A DNA stretch of 37,440 bases. Origin: Alphaproteobacteria bacterium casp-alpha2 (GTDB taxonomy: Bacteria; Pseudomonadota; Alphaproteobacteria; Rhodospirillales; Casp-alpha2). The notes below the pieces were generated by a model, which worked only from the letters and a program-made list of their open reading frames with translations, made no database searches and had not been told where the DNA came from. Position 1 is the first letter of the stretch; every line of letters begins with the position of its first letter. This document shows, one piece after another, positions 19,274-28,107 of the stretch. Location: assembly GCA_001510075.1 (NCBI GenBank), contig LFEN01000004.1, positions 1 to 37,440 on the forward strand, given 5' to 3'. A program made the translations under genes and the position numbers.

Positions 19274-20290
19274 TCAGCCCGGCACCGGTGCCAGATCGAA
19301 GGCGACGACGATGCCGCCGACGATAGCGACGGCAGCCAATGAAATGGGCAGGAAGACTTTCCAGCCCAACCGCATCAGTTGGTCATAACGGTAGCGCGGG
19401 AAGGTTGCCCGCACCCACAAGAACACGAACAGCACAGCCGCGATCTTGAACGCGAACCACACCGGCCCCGGCACCCAGTTAAACGGCGCGATATCCATCG
19501 GCGGCAGCCAGCCGCCCAGAAACAGCACCGTCGTCATAGCGGCCATCAGGATCATGTTGGCGTATTCGCCCAGGAAAAACAGCGCGAAGGCCATCGACGA
19601 ATATTCGACGTTGTAGCCGGCGACCAGCTCGGCTTCGGCTTCGGGCATATCGAAAGGATGGCGGTTGGTTTCGGCCAAGGTCGAGATAAAGAAAATCACC
19701 GCCATGGGGAACAACGGGACAATGAACCAAAGATCTTTTTGCGCGCGCACGATGTCCGACAGATTAAGCGAGCCGGCCACCAGCAACACGGTAATGATGA
19801 TAAAGCCCATGGAAACTTCGTAAGATACCATTTGCGCCGCCGAGCGCAGCGCGCCCAGGAACGCATAGCGGGAATTGGATGCCCAGCCGGCCATCAGGAT
19901 GCCGTAAACGCCGAGCGATGAAATGGCGAAAAGGAACAAAATTCCGACGTTGATATCGGCCAGCACCATGCCGTCATCGAAGGGTATGACGGCCCAGGCG
20001 ACCAGGGCTAGAATAAAGGTGACGCAAGGTGCCGCGATAAAGACGCCCCGGTTGGCGCCCGACGGGATAATGGTTTCCTTGAGAAACAGTTTGAGGCCGT
20101 CGGCAAGGGGTTGCAAAAGCCCGAACGGACCGACCACATTGGGCCCCTTGCGAAGCTGCATGGCCCCGATGACCTTGCGCTCGACGTAGGTAAGATAGGC
20201 CACCGAAATCAACACCGGCGCGACGATCAAGATGATCTTGATGACGATCCAGGCCGTCGGCCAGATATAGATATCCCAAAGTTCAGCCAT
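19274..20290 (-). CDS. nuoH: NADH-quinone oxidoreductase subunit H
   Basis: NuoH (338 aa, ND1 homologue) forms much of the quinone-binding channel at the junction of the two arms and starts the proton-coupling path. About eight membrane helices are predicted. Family landmarks are [34 protein letters not shown] in the first cytoplasmic loop, and [28 protein letters not shown], whose acidic cluster lies near the quinone site. The ATG overlaps the end of nuoG by 8 bases. Confidence 0.97.
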   Translation of the reverse strand: MAELWDIYIWPTAWIVIKIILIVAPVLISVAYLTYVERKVIGAMQLRKGPNVVGPFGLLQPLADGLKLFLKETIIPSGANRGVFIAAPCVTFILALVAWAVIPFDDGMVLADINVGILFLFAISSLGVYGILMAGWASNSRYAFLGALRSAAQMVSYEVSMGFIIITVLLVAGSLNLSDIVRAQKDLWFIVPLFPMAVIFFISTLAETNRHPFDMPEAEAELVAGYNVEYSSMAFALFFLGEYANMILMAAMTTVLFLGGWLPPMDIAPFNWVPGPVWFAFKIAAVLFVFLWVRATFPRYRYDQLMRLGWKVFLPISLAAVAIVGGIVVAFDLAPVPG

Positions 20291-22361
20291 CGGTGCCCGT
20301 CTTTCCGGTTTCGCCTACGCGCATATCGGCGCACTGGGCCATGGTTAGCGAAGCGCGGCTGATCGGGTCGGTCATGTAAAAGTTGTCGATGGGGCACCGG
20401 AACGGCGCTGCGCTGGTTTCTCCGTCTTTGCCAAACGCTCCCCAAGGGGCTGGGGTAACCTCTCCCAAATTCATAAACGCCGCGTTGACCTCAACCAGTC
20501 GGCCACGAACGGCCTTGAGGGTGTCATAGGGCAAGGCTGTACCCAAAACGCCGGATAAGGCGCGGATGATGGTCCAGTCTTCGCGCGCATCGCCCGGCGG
20601 GAAGGTGGCAAGACTTGTCTGTTGTACCCGGCCTTCGGTGTTGACGAAGGTTGCGTTCTTTTCCGTGTAGGCGGCCCCCGGCAAGACAACGTCGGCGCGG
20701 TGGGCGCCGCGGTCGCCGTGGTGGCCCTGGTAGATGACAAAGGCATCACCCAGGCGGTCGGTGTCTATTTCATCGGCGCCGAGCAAAAACACCGTGCCGA
20801 TCTTGCCGTTTTGGGCGGCGCCCAGAATACCGAGCGTATCGAGCCCGCCTTTGCCCGGGACAAAGCCAAGGTCGAGACCGCCGACGCGGGCGGCTGCCGT
20901 ATGCAGGACGTTGAAACCATTCCAGCCGTTCTTGCCGTCAATCATGCCCCGGTTTTCAGCGATTTGACGGGCCAGCCCCAAGATCACATCGCCGTCTTCG
21001 CGGGCCAGGGCGCCCTGGCCCAGGATCAGCATCGGGCGGTTGGCGGCTTTCAGCACCTTGGCAAAATCATGCCGCCCGGCAGCGATGGATTTCAGGACCT
21101 CCGCGCCGTCGCCCAAGTATTGCGTGGTGTAGGTCAAATCGACATCCGCACCGGTGACACCGCCAACGACGGCAACGGGAAAACCGCCCTGGACCGAGCG
21201 CTTGCGCAAGCGGGCGTTGAGGACCGGGGCTTCGAGCCTGGGATTGGTGCCGATCAACAGGCAGGCGTCGGCGGCCTCAATCCCTGCGATGGTAGTATTG
21301 AACAGGTATCCGGCGCGCAATGAGGGGTCCAGCTTGGCCCCGTCCTGGCGGCAATCCGTATGGGGCGAGCCAAGTTTCGCCATCAGGTCTTTTAAGGCGG
21401 TCATGGATTCACAGTCGGCAAGGTCGCCGGCAATGGCGGCAATGGATTTTCCGTCCTTGCCCTTTAGCTGTTCGGCAATGGCAGCGAAGGCTTCGTCCCA
21501 GGTGGCGGCTTCGAGCTTGCCGTTGCGGCGCACAAAGGGTTTGTCCAGGCGCTGTCGTTTCAATCCGTCGCAGGCAAAGCGGGTCTTGTCGGAGATCCAT
21601 TCCTCGTTAACGTCTTCGTTAAGGCGCGGCAATACCCGCATGACCTCAGGCCCGCGGGTATCGACGCGGATGTTGCACCCGAGCGCGTCGAGCACGTCGA
21701 TGGATTCCGTGTTCTTCAATTCCCACGACCGCGCCGTATAGGCATAGGGCTTGGACGTCAGGGCGCCGACGGGACAAAGATCAATCATGTTGCCCGACAG
21801 TTCCGACGTCAGGGCTTTTTCGACATACGTGCCGACTTCCATATTTTCGCCGCGCCCGGTGGCGCCCAGTTCCTCCACCCCGGCAATTTCCGTGGCGAAG
21901 CGGATGCACCGGGTGCAGTGGATGCACCGGGTCATGATGGTCTTGATCAGCGGCCCCAGTTCCTTGTCCTTGACGGCGCGTTTGTTGTCTTGGAAGCGTC
22001 CCCGGTCGGTGCCGTAGCCCATGGCCTGGTCCTGCAGGTCACATTCCCCGCCCTGGTCGCAGATCGGGCAATCAAGGGGGTGATTGATGAGCAGGAACTC
22101 CATCACGCCGCGGCGCATTTTGCGGACCTCGTCCGTGTCCGTTTTGATGACCATGCCCTCGGCCACCGGCATGGCGCACGACGCAATCGGTTTCGGCGCG
22201 CGTTCCATGTGGACCAGGCACATGCGGCAATTGCCGGCGATGGAAAGCCGTTCATGGAAACAGAAACGGGGAATTTCCTTGCCCGCCAGCTCGCAAGCCT
22301 GAAGCACGGTCAGGCCGGCTTCGACTTCGATCTCGACACCGTCAATGGTCATTTTTGGCAT
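20283..22361 (-). CDS. nuoG: NADH-quinone oxidoreductase subunit G
   Basis: NuoG (692 aa from the chosen start) is the large iron-sulfur subunit of the NADH module. The N-terminal 2Fe-2S domain (N1b) includes [15 protein letters not shown]. The N5 cluster is recognised by [15 protein letters not shown] (one His, three Cys), and N4 by CIHCTRC with a later DLCPVGAL. The rest is the molybdopterin-oxidoreductase-like domain, which has lost its cofactor in this family. The ORF track begins 99 codons earlier, inside nuoF, with unrelated Arg/Pro-rich sequence; MPKMTIDG at 22361 (or MTIDG at 22352) is the credible start, 11 bases after the nuoF stop. The extra N7 cysteines of E. coli NuoG were not seen. 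Confidence 0.95.
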   Translation of the reverse strand: MPKMTIDGVEIEVEAGLTVLQACELAGKEIPRFCFHERLSIAGNCRMCLVHMERAPKPIASCAMPVAEGMVIKTDTDEVRKMRRGVMEFLLINHPLDCPICDQGGECDLQDQAMGYGTDRGRFQDNKRAVKDKELGPLIKTIMTRCIHCTRCIRFATEIAGVEELGATGRGENMEVGTYVEKALTSELSGNMIDLCPVGALTSKPYAYTARSWELKNTESIDVLDALGCNIRVDTRGPEVMRVLPRLNEDVNEEWISDKTRFACDGLKRQRLDKPFVRRNGKLEAATWDEAFAAIAEQLKGKDGKSIAAIAGDLADCESMTALKDLMAKLGSPHTDCRQDGAKLDPSLRAGYLFNTTIAGIEAADACLLIGTNPRLEAPVLNARLRKRSVQGGFPVAVVGGVTGADVDLTYTTQYLGDGAEVLKSIAAGRHDFAKVLKAANRPMLILGQGALAREDGDVILGLARQIAENRGMIDGKNGWNGFNVLHTAAARVGGLDLGFVPGKGGLDTLGILGAAQNGKIGTVFLLGADEIDTDRLGDAFVIYQGHHGDRGAHRADVVLPGAAYTEKNATFVNTEGRVQQTSLATFPPGDAREDWTIIRALSGVLGTALPYDTLKAVRGRLVEVNAAFMNLGEVTPAPWGAFGKDGETSAAPFRCPIDNFYMTDPISRASLTMAQCADMRVGETGKTGTDG

Positions 22362-22372
22362 CTCTTGTATCC

Positions 22373-23659
22373 CTAGGCGGCTTCGGCATCGCGAGCGATG
22401 CGCTCGATGATGCGTTGTTCGATGTCGTCTCGGAAGTGGCGTATCAGTCCCTGGACCGGCCAGGCAGCAGCGTCGCCCAGGGCGCAAATGGTGTGGCCTT
22501 CTATCTGGCGGGTGACTTCTTCCAGCAGGTCGATTTCTTCCAACTCGGCGGAGCCATCGGACAGGCGTTCCATCATCCGCCACATCCAGCCGGTGCCTTC
22601 CCGGCACGGCGTACACTGGCCGCAGCTTTCGTGTTTGTAGAATCTGGACAGGCGGCAAATGGCGCGCACCAGGTCTGTCGATTGGTCCATGACCATGACA
22701 GCTGCCGTGCCGAGGCCGGATTTAACCTCGCCCAGCGAGTCAAAATCCATATGGACGGTATCGCAGATAGATTTCGGCAGCATCGGCACCGACGCGCCGC
22801 CGGGGATAATGGCCTTCAGGTTTTCCCAGCCGCCGCGCACCCCGCCGGCATGCTTTTCGATCAATTCCTTTAGCGGGATACCCATTTCTTCTTCGACGGT
22901 GCACGGATTGTTGACGTGACCGGAAATATTGAAAAGTTTGGTGCCGGTGTTGTTAGGCTTGCCGAGATCAGCGAACCAGTTGGCGCCCCGGCGCATGATC
23001 GCCGGCGTGACGGCAATCGTTTCGACGTTGTTGACCGTTGTCGGGCAGCCATAGAGCCCAACATTGGCCGGGAACGGCGGCTTCAAACGGGGTTGGCCTT
23101 TTTTGCCTTCGAGGCTTTCGATCAGCGCCGATTCCTCGCCGCAGATATAGGCACCCATGCCCCGGTGGATGTAAAAATCGAACGCATAGCCCGACCCGCA
23201 GGCATCCGGCCCGATCAGCCCGGCAGCGTAGGCTTCGTCGACGGCGCGCTGCAGGGCCTCGGTTTCGCGGTAAAATTCGCCGCGCACGTAGCAATAAGCG
23301 GTGTTGGCGCCCATGGCGAAGGCCGCCACCAGTGCGCCTTCGATCAGTTTGTGCGGTTCGTTGCGGAGAATTTCCCGGTCTTTGCAGGTGCCGGGTTCAC
23401 CCTCGTCGGCGTTAATGACCAGGTAATGGGGCCTTTCGCTGGCTTCCTTGGGCATGAACGACCATTTCATGCCGGTGGAAAAACCGGCGCCGCCGCGGCC
23501 GCGCAATCCGGAAGCCTTGATTTCCCCGATGATTTTCTCACGCCCCTTGGCGAGGATGGATTTTGTCTTGTTCCAGTCGCCGCGCTTTTTGCAGCCATTG
23601 AGGCTGGTGTCTTCGAGGCCGTAGATATTGTTGAAAATGCGGTCCTGATCTTTCAGCAT
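22373..23659 (-). CDS. nuoF: NADH-quinone oxidoreductase subunit F
   Basis: NuoF (428 aa) is the NADH-oxidising flavoprotein, holding FMN and the N3 4Fe-4S cluster. The glycine-rich NADH/FMN region [18 protein letters not shown] lies near residues 53-70 and [15 protein letters not shown] near 84-98. The N3 ligands lie in [13 protein letters not shown] and the later [12 protein letters not shown]. Its ATG shares one base with the nuoE stop (TAATG). Length and order are standard. Confidence 0.97.
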   Translation of the reverse strand: MLKDQDRIFNNIYGLEDTSLNGCKKRGDWNKTKSILAKGREKIIGEIKASGLRGRGGAGFSTGMKWSFMPKEASERPHYLVINADEGEPGTCKDREILRNEPHKLIEGALVAAFAMGANTAYCYVRGEFYRETEALQRAVDEAYAAGLIGPDACGSGYAFDFYIHRGMGAYICGEESALIESLEGKKGQPRLKPPFPANVGLYGCPTTVNNVETIAVTPAIMRRGANWFADLGKPNNTGTKLFNISGHVNNPCTVEEEMGIPLKELIEKHAGGVRGGWENLKAIIPGGASVPMLPKSICDTVHMDFDSLGEVKSGLGTAAVMVMDQSTDLVRAICRLSRFYKHESCGQCTPCREGTGWMWRMMERLSDGSAELEEIDLLEEVTRQIEGHTICALGDAAAWPVQGLIRHFRDDIEQRIIERIARDAEAA

Positions 23660-24261
23660 TATTTGCCCCCCGCATCTTTATCTTTGCCGGTCAGGGAGGT
23701 TAAGCCCCCTGCCGGTTCGCACGTGTGGCGACCGGTACGTGACCCCGGTTTGGGGGAAGCGCCGTTCTTTAATTCGTCGAGGATGGACTTGGTTGAAGAG
23801 GCGTCCAAATCTTCGAAATAGTCATCGCCGATTTGAATCATCGGCGCGTTGACGCAGGCGCCCAGGCATTCCGCTTCGCTGAGCGTGAACATGCCGTCTT
23901 CGGTGGTCATGCCGAAATCGATGCCTAAGGATTTTTTGCACTGGCCGGTAATTTCGTCAGACCCGCGAAGCCAGCACGGCAGGTTGGTGCAAACCTGGAC
24001 GTGGTGTTTGCCGACGGGTTTGGTGTTGTACATGGTGTAGAAAGTGGCGACTTCGTAGACCCGGATCGGCGGCATTCCCAACATATCGGCGACAAAGTCC
24101 ATGGCCGCTTTCGGCAGCCAGCCTTGGTTTTGCCGTTGCGCCAGGTCTAACAACGGCATCACCGCGCTTTCCTGCCAGCCTTCGGGATACTTGGCGAGAA
24201 CGTCCTTGGCCTTTTCCACGTTCTCTGCGTTGAAGGTGAAAGTTTCCTGCCCGCCGGTCAT
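23659..24261 (-). CDS. nuoE: NADH-quinone oxidoreductase subunit E
   Basis: NuoE (200 aa) is the thioredoxin-like 2Fe-2S (N1a) subunit paired with NuoF. The four cluster cysteines are in VCTNLPC and [14 protein letters not shown]. Compared with the 166-aa E. coli protein it carries a C-terminal extension of about 35 residues containing [17 protein letters not shown], a feature I associate with alphaproteobacterial and mitochondrial homologues. The ATG overlaps the nuoD stop by 4 bases. Confidence 0.97.
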   Translation of the reverse strand: MTGGQETFTFNAENVEKAKDVLAKYPEGWQESAVMPLLDLAQRQNQGWLPKAAMDFVADMLGMPPIRVYEVATFYTMYNTKPVGKHHVQVCTNLPCWLRGSDEITGQCKKSLGIDFGMTTEDGMFTLSEAECLGACVNAPMIQIGDDYFEDLDASSTKSILDELKNGASPKPGSRTGRHTCEPAGGLTSLTGKDKDAGGK

Positions 24262-25436
24262 CGGTCTATTTCTCCGAACACGACATCGAGCGAGCCGATA
24301 TTGGCGACGACATCGGCCAGCATGTGTCCCTTGGATAAAAGATTCAGGCCCTGTAAATGGGCGAAGCCGGGGGCTCGAATTTTACAGCGATACGGTTTGT
24401 TGGTGCCGTCAGAAATCAGATAGACGCCGAATTCCCCTTTCGGGGCCTCGACGGCGGTGTAGGTCTCGCCGGCGGGGACGTGGTAGCCCTCGGTATAAAG
24501 CTTGAAGTGATGAATGAGGGCCTCCATGGAATTTTTCATTTCGGCCCGTGGCGGCGGCGATATTTTGCGGTCGTTGGTTTTGCACGGGCCGCCCGGCATG
24601 TTGTCCAGGCATTGCCTGATGATGCGCAGGCATTGGCGCATTTCATAAATACGCACCAGATAGCGGTCGTAACAATCACCGTGTTTGCCGACGGGAAGAT
24701 CAAAGTCCATTTTATCGTAAACGTCATAGGGCTGTGACTTGCGCAGATCCCAGGCGACCCCGGCAGCGCGCAGATTGGGCCCGGTGAAGCCCCAATCAAA
24801 GCATTGCTCGGCTGTAATGACCCCGATATCGACGGTGCGCTCTTTGAAGATGCGGTTTTCCGTCAACAACGTTTCGCAATCATCGATCATTTTCGGAAAC
24901 TGTTCGGCCCAGGCGCCGATATCGTCCAGCAATTCGGGGGGCGTATCGCAGGCAACGCCGCCGGGCCGGAAATAGTTTACGTGCATGCGCGCACCCGACG
25001 CGCGCTCGCAGAATTCCATCAATTTTTCGCGTTCTTCAAACATCCACAACATCGGCGTCATTGCCCCGGTGTCCATGGCGAAGGCGCAGACCGTAAAGAT
25101 ATGGTTCAAAACCCGACCGATTTCGGCATAAAGCACCCGGATATATTGGGCCCTGGGCGGTACTTCCAGGTCGAGCAGCTTTTCAACGGCGAGGGCAAAG
25201 GCGTGTTCCTGGTTTTGCGGCGAGACGTAATCGAGGCGATCGAAATAGGGCACCGCCTGGACGTAGTTTTTGTATTCGATGAGTTTTTCCGTGCCCCGGT
25301 GCAGCAGGCCGATATGAGGGTCGGCGCGCTCTATAATTTCGCCGTCCATTTCCAGAACCAGACGCAGCACGCCATGGGCCGACGGGTGTTGCGGGCCGAA
25401 ATTGAGATTGAAATTCCTGATCTGGGTTTCGGCCAT
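24258..25436 (-). CDS. nuoD: NADH-quinone oxidoreductase subunit D
   Basis: NuoD (392 aa, 49-kDa homologue) derives from the large subunit of NiFe hydrogenases and lines the quinone-reduction site with NuoB. The N-terminus [25 protein letters not shown] contains the quinone-site histidine, and later segments include [30 protein letters not shown] and the C-terminal DVVFGEIDR ending. It is separate from nuoC here, unlike the fused nuoCD of E. coli. The start codon overlaps the nuoC stop by one base (TGATG). Confidence 0.97.
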   Translation of the reverse strand: MAETQIRNFNLNFGPQHPSAHGVLRLVLEMDGEIIERADPHIGLLHRGTEKLIEYKNYVQAVPYFDRLDYVSPQNQEHAFALAVEKLLDLEVPPRAQYIRVLYAEIGRVLNHIFTVCAFAMDTGAMTPMLWMFEEREKLMEFCERASGARMHVNYFRPGGVACDTPPELLDDIGAWAEQFPKMIDDCETLLTENRIFKERTVDIGVITAEQCFDWGFTGPNLRAAGVAWDLRKSQPYDVYDKMDFDLPVGKHGDCYDRYLVRIYEMRQCLRIIRQCLDNMPGGPCKTNDRKISPPPRAEMKNSMEALIHHFKLYTEGYHVPAGETYTAVEAPKGEFGVYLISDGTNKPYRCKIRAPGFAHLQGLNLLSKGHMLADVVANIGSLDVVFGEIDR

Positions 25437-26059
25437 CAGGACTTTTCCTTCTCTTCTTCGGCTACAGCCTTTTCGTCGCCGGGCAGCATTTTCTGCACCC
25501 CTTCCCAGGGACTTAGGAAGTCGAAGCTGCGGAATTCCTGGGTCAATTTCACCGGTTCGTAAACGACGCGCTTTTGCGCATCGTCGTAGCGAATTTCAAC
25601 ATACCCGGTGAGCGGGAAATCCTTGCGTAGCGGATGGCCTTCAAAGCCATAGTCGGTGAGGATTCGGCGAAGGTCGGGATGGTTCGAAAAATAAATTCCG
25701 AACATGTCCCAGGCTTCTCTTTCCCACCAGTTGGCGGAACTGAAAACCTCTGTCACGGATGGAACAGGCGTTTTTTCATCGGCTTCGATCTTGACCCGCA
25801 CCCGGGTGTTGTTGATTAGACTGAGCAGGTTGTAGACGACTTCGAAGCGTGGCGTGCGCTCGGGAAAATCGACTCCGCAAACATCAACCAATTGCTTGAA
25901 GCGGCAACTGACGTCATCGCGCAGGAAGGACAAAAGTTTGACGATACCTTCCGGCCGGGCGCGCACGGTTAACTCGCCCCGCACGACGTCGGTTCCCAGT
26001 ATGTCTTGGGGCAACTGGCCGGCGATATAATCACCGAGATCTTTTAAAGCCAAATCCAT
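25436..26059 (-). CDS. nuoC: NADH-quinone oxidoreductase subunit C
   Basis: NuoC (207 aa from the chosen start, 30-kDa homologue) is a peripheral-arm subunit without a cofactor that contacts NuoD and NuoB. The family signature [42 protein letters not shown] is clear near residues 117-160. The ORF track extends 56 codons upstream into nuoB with non-family sequence; the ATG at 26059 ([14 protein letters not shown]) is preferred and leaves a 46-base gap after nuoB, the widest in the nuo block. Confidence 0.95.
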   Translation of the reverse strand: MDLALKDLGDYIAGQLPQDILGTDVVRGELTVRARPEGIVKLLSFLRDDVSCRFKQLVDVCGVDFPERTPRFEVVYNLLSLINNTRVRVKIEADEKTPVPSVTEVFSSANWWEREAWDMFGIYFSNHPDLRRILTDYGFEGHPLRKDFPLTGYVEIRYDDAQKRVVYEPVKLTQEFRSFDFLSPWEGVQKMLPGDEKAVAEEEKEKS

Positions 26060-26105
26060 ATTCTTGTTACCGGTTGAGGACGATTGCCGGGCCTGGGGCC
26101 ATCGG

Positions 26106-26651
26106 TTAGCGCCAGAGCTTTCCGGTCCTGTTAATTTTCTTTTGCAGTTGGAGGATACCGTAAACCAGGGCTTCGGCGGTGGGTGGGCATCCCGGAACGT
26201 AAATATCGACCGGCACCACCCGGTCACACCCGCGAACGACGGAATAGGAATAATGGTAATACCCGCCGCCGTTGGCGCAGGACCCCATGGAAATTACGTA
26301 ACGCGGCTCGGCCATCTGGTCATAGACCTTGCGAAAGGCGGGGGCCATTTTGTTGGTCAGGGTGCCGGCGACGATAATAACGTCGGATTGGCGCGGGCTT
26401 GGCCTTGGCACGACGCCGAAACGGTCCAGGTCATAGCGGGGCATGTAGGCGTGGATCATTTCCACGGCGCAGCATGCCAAACCGAAGGTCATCGGCCACA
26501 ACGAGCCGGAGCGGGCCCAGTTGACCAACTTGTCCACGTTAGCGAGCACGAACCCCCGGTCTTGCAGTTCCCCGGTGACTTGCCTGAGAAAGGCGTCTTG
26601 TTCCGGCCCAGGCGGCACCGGAGTGCTGGCCGTGGGGTCTATTACTCCCAT
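26106..26651 (-). CDS. nuoB: NADH-quinone oxidoreductase subunit B
   Basis: NuoB (181 aa from the chosen start, PSST homologue) holds N2, the last iron-sulfur cluster, which gives electrons to quinone. The N2 ligands are the tandem cysteines of [11 protein letters not shown], the cysteine of [16 protein letters not shown] and that of [11 protein letters not shown]. The ATG at 26651 (MGVIDP) is preferred over the track start seven codons earlier because AAAGGG lies 9 bases upstream and the overlap with nuoA is only about 10 bases. Confidence 0.95.
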   Translation of the reverse strand: MGVIDPTASTPVPPGPEQDAFLRQVTGELQDRGFVLANVDKLVNWARSGSLWPMTFGLACCAVEMIHAYMPRYDLDRFGVVPRPSPRQSDVIIVAGTLTNKMAPAFRKVYDQMAEPRYVISMGSCANGGGYYHYSYSVVRGCDRVVPVDIYVPGCPPTAEALVYGILQLQKKINRTGKLWR

Positions 26652-27007
26652 TCTAGTGCGCCCTTTCGCCATTCATAAATAAAGCCGATGGTCAGAATGA
26701 ATAAGAAGATCATCATCGACCAGAAACCGAAAACGCCGATTTTACTCAGCGTCACCGCCCACGGAAATAGAAAGGCGACTTCCAGGTCGAAGATGATGAA
26801 CAGGATCGCCACCAGATAAAATCGAACGTCGAATTTATGGCGCGCATCATCAAACGGATCGAACCCGCATTCGTAGGCCGAATTTTTTTCGGCATCCGGT
26901 TTTTGCGGCACAATCAGGTACGATGCCCCGACGCAGACGCCTGCAATAACAGAGGCAATGCCGATGAAGATGAGGATAGGCAGGTAATTGGCGAGCAATT
27001 GGTCCAC
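26642..27007 (-). CDS. nuoA: NADH-quinone oxidoreductase subunit A
   Basis: NuoA (ND3 homologue) is a three-helix membrane subunit whose first loop, [23 protein letters not shown], carries the conserved cysteine near the quinone channel. The ORF track uses a TTG that gives 135 aa. A GTG at 27007 gives 121 aa, the usual length, starting at the [13 protein letters not shown] segment, and has GGAAGG 5 bases upstream, so it is preferred. This is the first gene of the nuo block. The upstream promoter must lie between here and tRNA-Asp, but no clear -35/-10 pair was found. Confidence 0.92.
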   Translation of the reverse strand: MDQLLANYLPILIFIGIASVIAGVCVGASYLIVPQKPDAEKNSAYECGFDPFDDARHKFDVRFYLVAILFIIFDLEVAFLFPWAVTLSKIGVFGFWSMMIFLFILTIGFIYEWRKGALEWE

Positions 27008-27156
27008 GGCAGCCTTCCAAATGGCCAGAGTCTGTTGGCGGACGAACAACCGGCGCCTTCGGCAAGACCGGTCGAACTAGGGGTATAAAGTGCCTGACAA
27101 GCGGTCTTTTTACAACCTTTCTGGAGCGTTTAAATGGATAGTCTTGGGGAAAAAAA

Positions 27157-27233
<77 letters not shown>

Positions 27234-27248
27234 CTTTGCATTTTTCTT

Positions 27249-27275
27249 CGGCCCGTTCGGGGTTTTGCCGGGCCG
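27249..27275 (-). other. GC-rich hairpin in the tRNA-Asp leader
   Basis: CGGCCCG and CGGGCCG form a perfect 7-bp stem around a 13-base loop. It lies between the tRNA-Asp promoter and the mature 5' end, so it would be in the precursor leader removed by RNase P. On the minus strand no T-run follows, so it is unlikely to be an intrinsic terminator of tRNA-Val. Confidence 0.4.
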
Positions 27276-27280
27276 GGTGC

Positions 27281-27308
27281 ATCGTATGCACCCTTGCATG
27301 AGTGTCAA
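27281..27308 (-). promoter_or_regulatory. Promoter of tRNA-Asp
   Basis: On the minus strand a perfect TTGACA (27308-27303) and TACGAT (27286-27281) are 16 bases apart. Transcription would start near 27274, about 40 bases before the tRNA. The -10 region lies inside a perfect inverted repeat, GGGTGCAT-3-ATGCACCC (27275-27293), which could be an operator or simply a chance palindrome. Confidence 0.65.
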
Positions 27309-27316
27309 CAGGTATA

Positions 27317-27392
27317 TGGTGGGCGGTGACGGGTTCGAACCGCCGACCTACTGGATGTAAACCAGTTGCTCTCCCAACTGAGCTAACCGCCC
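27317..27392 (-). tRNA. tRNA-Val (UAC)
   Basis: A 76-base cloverleaf with encoded CCA is on the minus strand. The acceptor stem pairs GGGCGGT with the complementary ACCGCCC, the anticodon loop is TTTACAT (anticodon TAC), and the T-arm is CGGTTCGAACCCG. It begins about 30 bases after the hupB terminator hairpin. No convincing separate promoter was found, so read-through from hupB is possible. Confidence 0.97.
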
Positions 27393-27400
27393 GTTTTTCT

Positions 27401-27447
27401 AAGTATATCCCCAAAAACAATACCGGCCACGCCAAAGGCGTAGCCGG
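27401..27447 (-). terminator. Likely intrinsic terminator of hupB
   Basis: An 11-bp stem with one mismatch (CCGGC-ACGCC arms, 3-base loop, 27447-27423) is followed on the minus strand by TATTGTTTTTGGGG. It lies about 25 bases after the hupB stop and before tRNA-Val. The T-run is interrupted, so some read-through is likely. Confidence 0.6.
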
Positions 27448-27472
27448 CATCATAGTTTTTTGTAACGACGTC

Positions 27473-27745
27473 CTAGTTAACGGCGGACTTCAACGCTTTG
27501 CCGGATTTGAACTTAGGAACGTTTGTCGCTGCGATTTGGATTTTTTCACCCGTACGCGGGTTGCGGCCAGTAGTGGCGGCCCGCCGCGAAACGCTGAAAG
27601 TTCCAAAACCAACAAGGCGGACTTCCGTGCCGCCTTGAAGGGACGAAGTAATTGCCGACGTAATGCCGTCGATCGCCTTGGCAGTATCGGCTTTGGATAA
27701 ACCAGTTTGGCTCGCCACAGCGGCGACAAGATCATTTTTGTTCAA
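27473..27745 (-). CDS. hupB: DNA-binding protein HU
   Basis: HU is a small abundant nucleoid protein that bends and compacts DNA as a dimer. The 90-aa product is the exact family length. It opens MNKNDLVAAVASQTGLSKADTAKAI, continues with the saddle segment VRLVGFGTFSVSRRAATTGRNPRTGEKI, and has the DNA-intercalating Pro in the RNPRTG arm. The start codon is TTG, not ATG: no in-frame ATG or GTG gives the conserved N-terminus, and a GGGGG ribosome site lies 7 bases upstream. The long leader contains a perfect palindrome (separate entry). Expression is probably tuned at translation, but that is inference. Confidence 0.96.
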   Translation of the reverse strand: MNKNDLVAAVASQTGLSKADTAKAIDGITSAITSSLQGGTEVRLVGFGTFSVSRRAATTGRNPRTGEKIQIAATNVPKFKSGKALKSAVN

Positions 27746-27781
27746 TGGAAAGCCCCCTTTTTAAATGGTGGTGCTGAACAA

Positions 27782-27799
27782 GAACCGTCTAGACGGTTC
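27782..27799. repeat. Perfect 18-bp palindrome in the hupB leader
   Basis: GAACCGTCTAGACGGTTC is fully self-complementary. It lies about 37 bases before the hupB TTG and about 50 bases after the predicted transcription start, so it could be an operator in DNA or a 7-bp stem with a CUAG loop in the RNA. No T-run follows, so it is not a typical terminator. Confidence 0.6.
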
Positions 27800-27856
27800 G
27801 ATAATGCGGATATTTGTTACTCAGGTAATACCCGCGAAACCCTTTGCATACGCAAA

Positions 27857-27886
27857 AGCATAGGTGCAGGAAGTTGACCCCGTCAA
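27857..27886 (-). promoter_or_regulatory. Putative hupB promoter
   Basis: On the minus strand TTGACG (27886-27881) and TATGCT (27862-27857) are 18 bases apart. A start near 27850 would give a leader of roughly 105 bases. The 362-base gap between lon and hupB contains this promoter, the palindrome and the lon terminator; the short plus-strand ORF in the track there has no recognisable features. Confidence 0.5.
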
Positions 27887-28011
27887 TCGCAGAACCGCAG
27901 TTTTCCCCTGTTTTATGCGGTTTTTCGGCCATTTTTTGGATTCGCTTTGAAATTAAAGATCATTTTTTCGGGAATTTTTCCCCCGCTGCTTCGGGTTTTC
28001 CTGAAAAAGCC

Positions 28012-28050
28012 CACGAAAAACCCGATTCCGGGGGAAATCCGCGAATCGGG
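28012..28050 (-). terminator. Intrinsic terminator of lon
   Basis: On the minus strand CCCGATTC and GAATCGGG form a perfect 8-bp stem (28050-28021), with further possible GC pairing in the 14-base loop. TTTTTCGTG follows at once, a good T-run. It lies about 58 bases after the lon stop. Confidence 0.75.
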
Positions 28051-28107
28051 AAATTCGTATTTCAGGCCGGGGCTAAAGGAAAACGGCCAGATATCTAAGG
28101 GCGTGCC

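Noticed and set aside
22362-22658. 99-codon N-terminal extension of nuoG in the ORF track
   Set aside because: The residues are Arg/Pro-rich, overlap nuoF, and do not resemble NuoG; an ATG with normal family sequence follows.
26060-26227. 56-codon N-terminal extension of nuoC in the ORF track
   Set aside because: It overlaps nuoB and lacks family sequence; the ATG at 26059 gives the expected length.
27844-28098. 84-codon plus-strand ORF between hupB and lon
   Set aside because: No family features, and it covers the putative hupB promoter and the lon terminator, which explain the region better.
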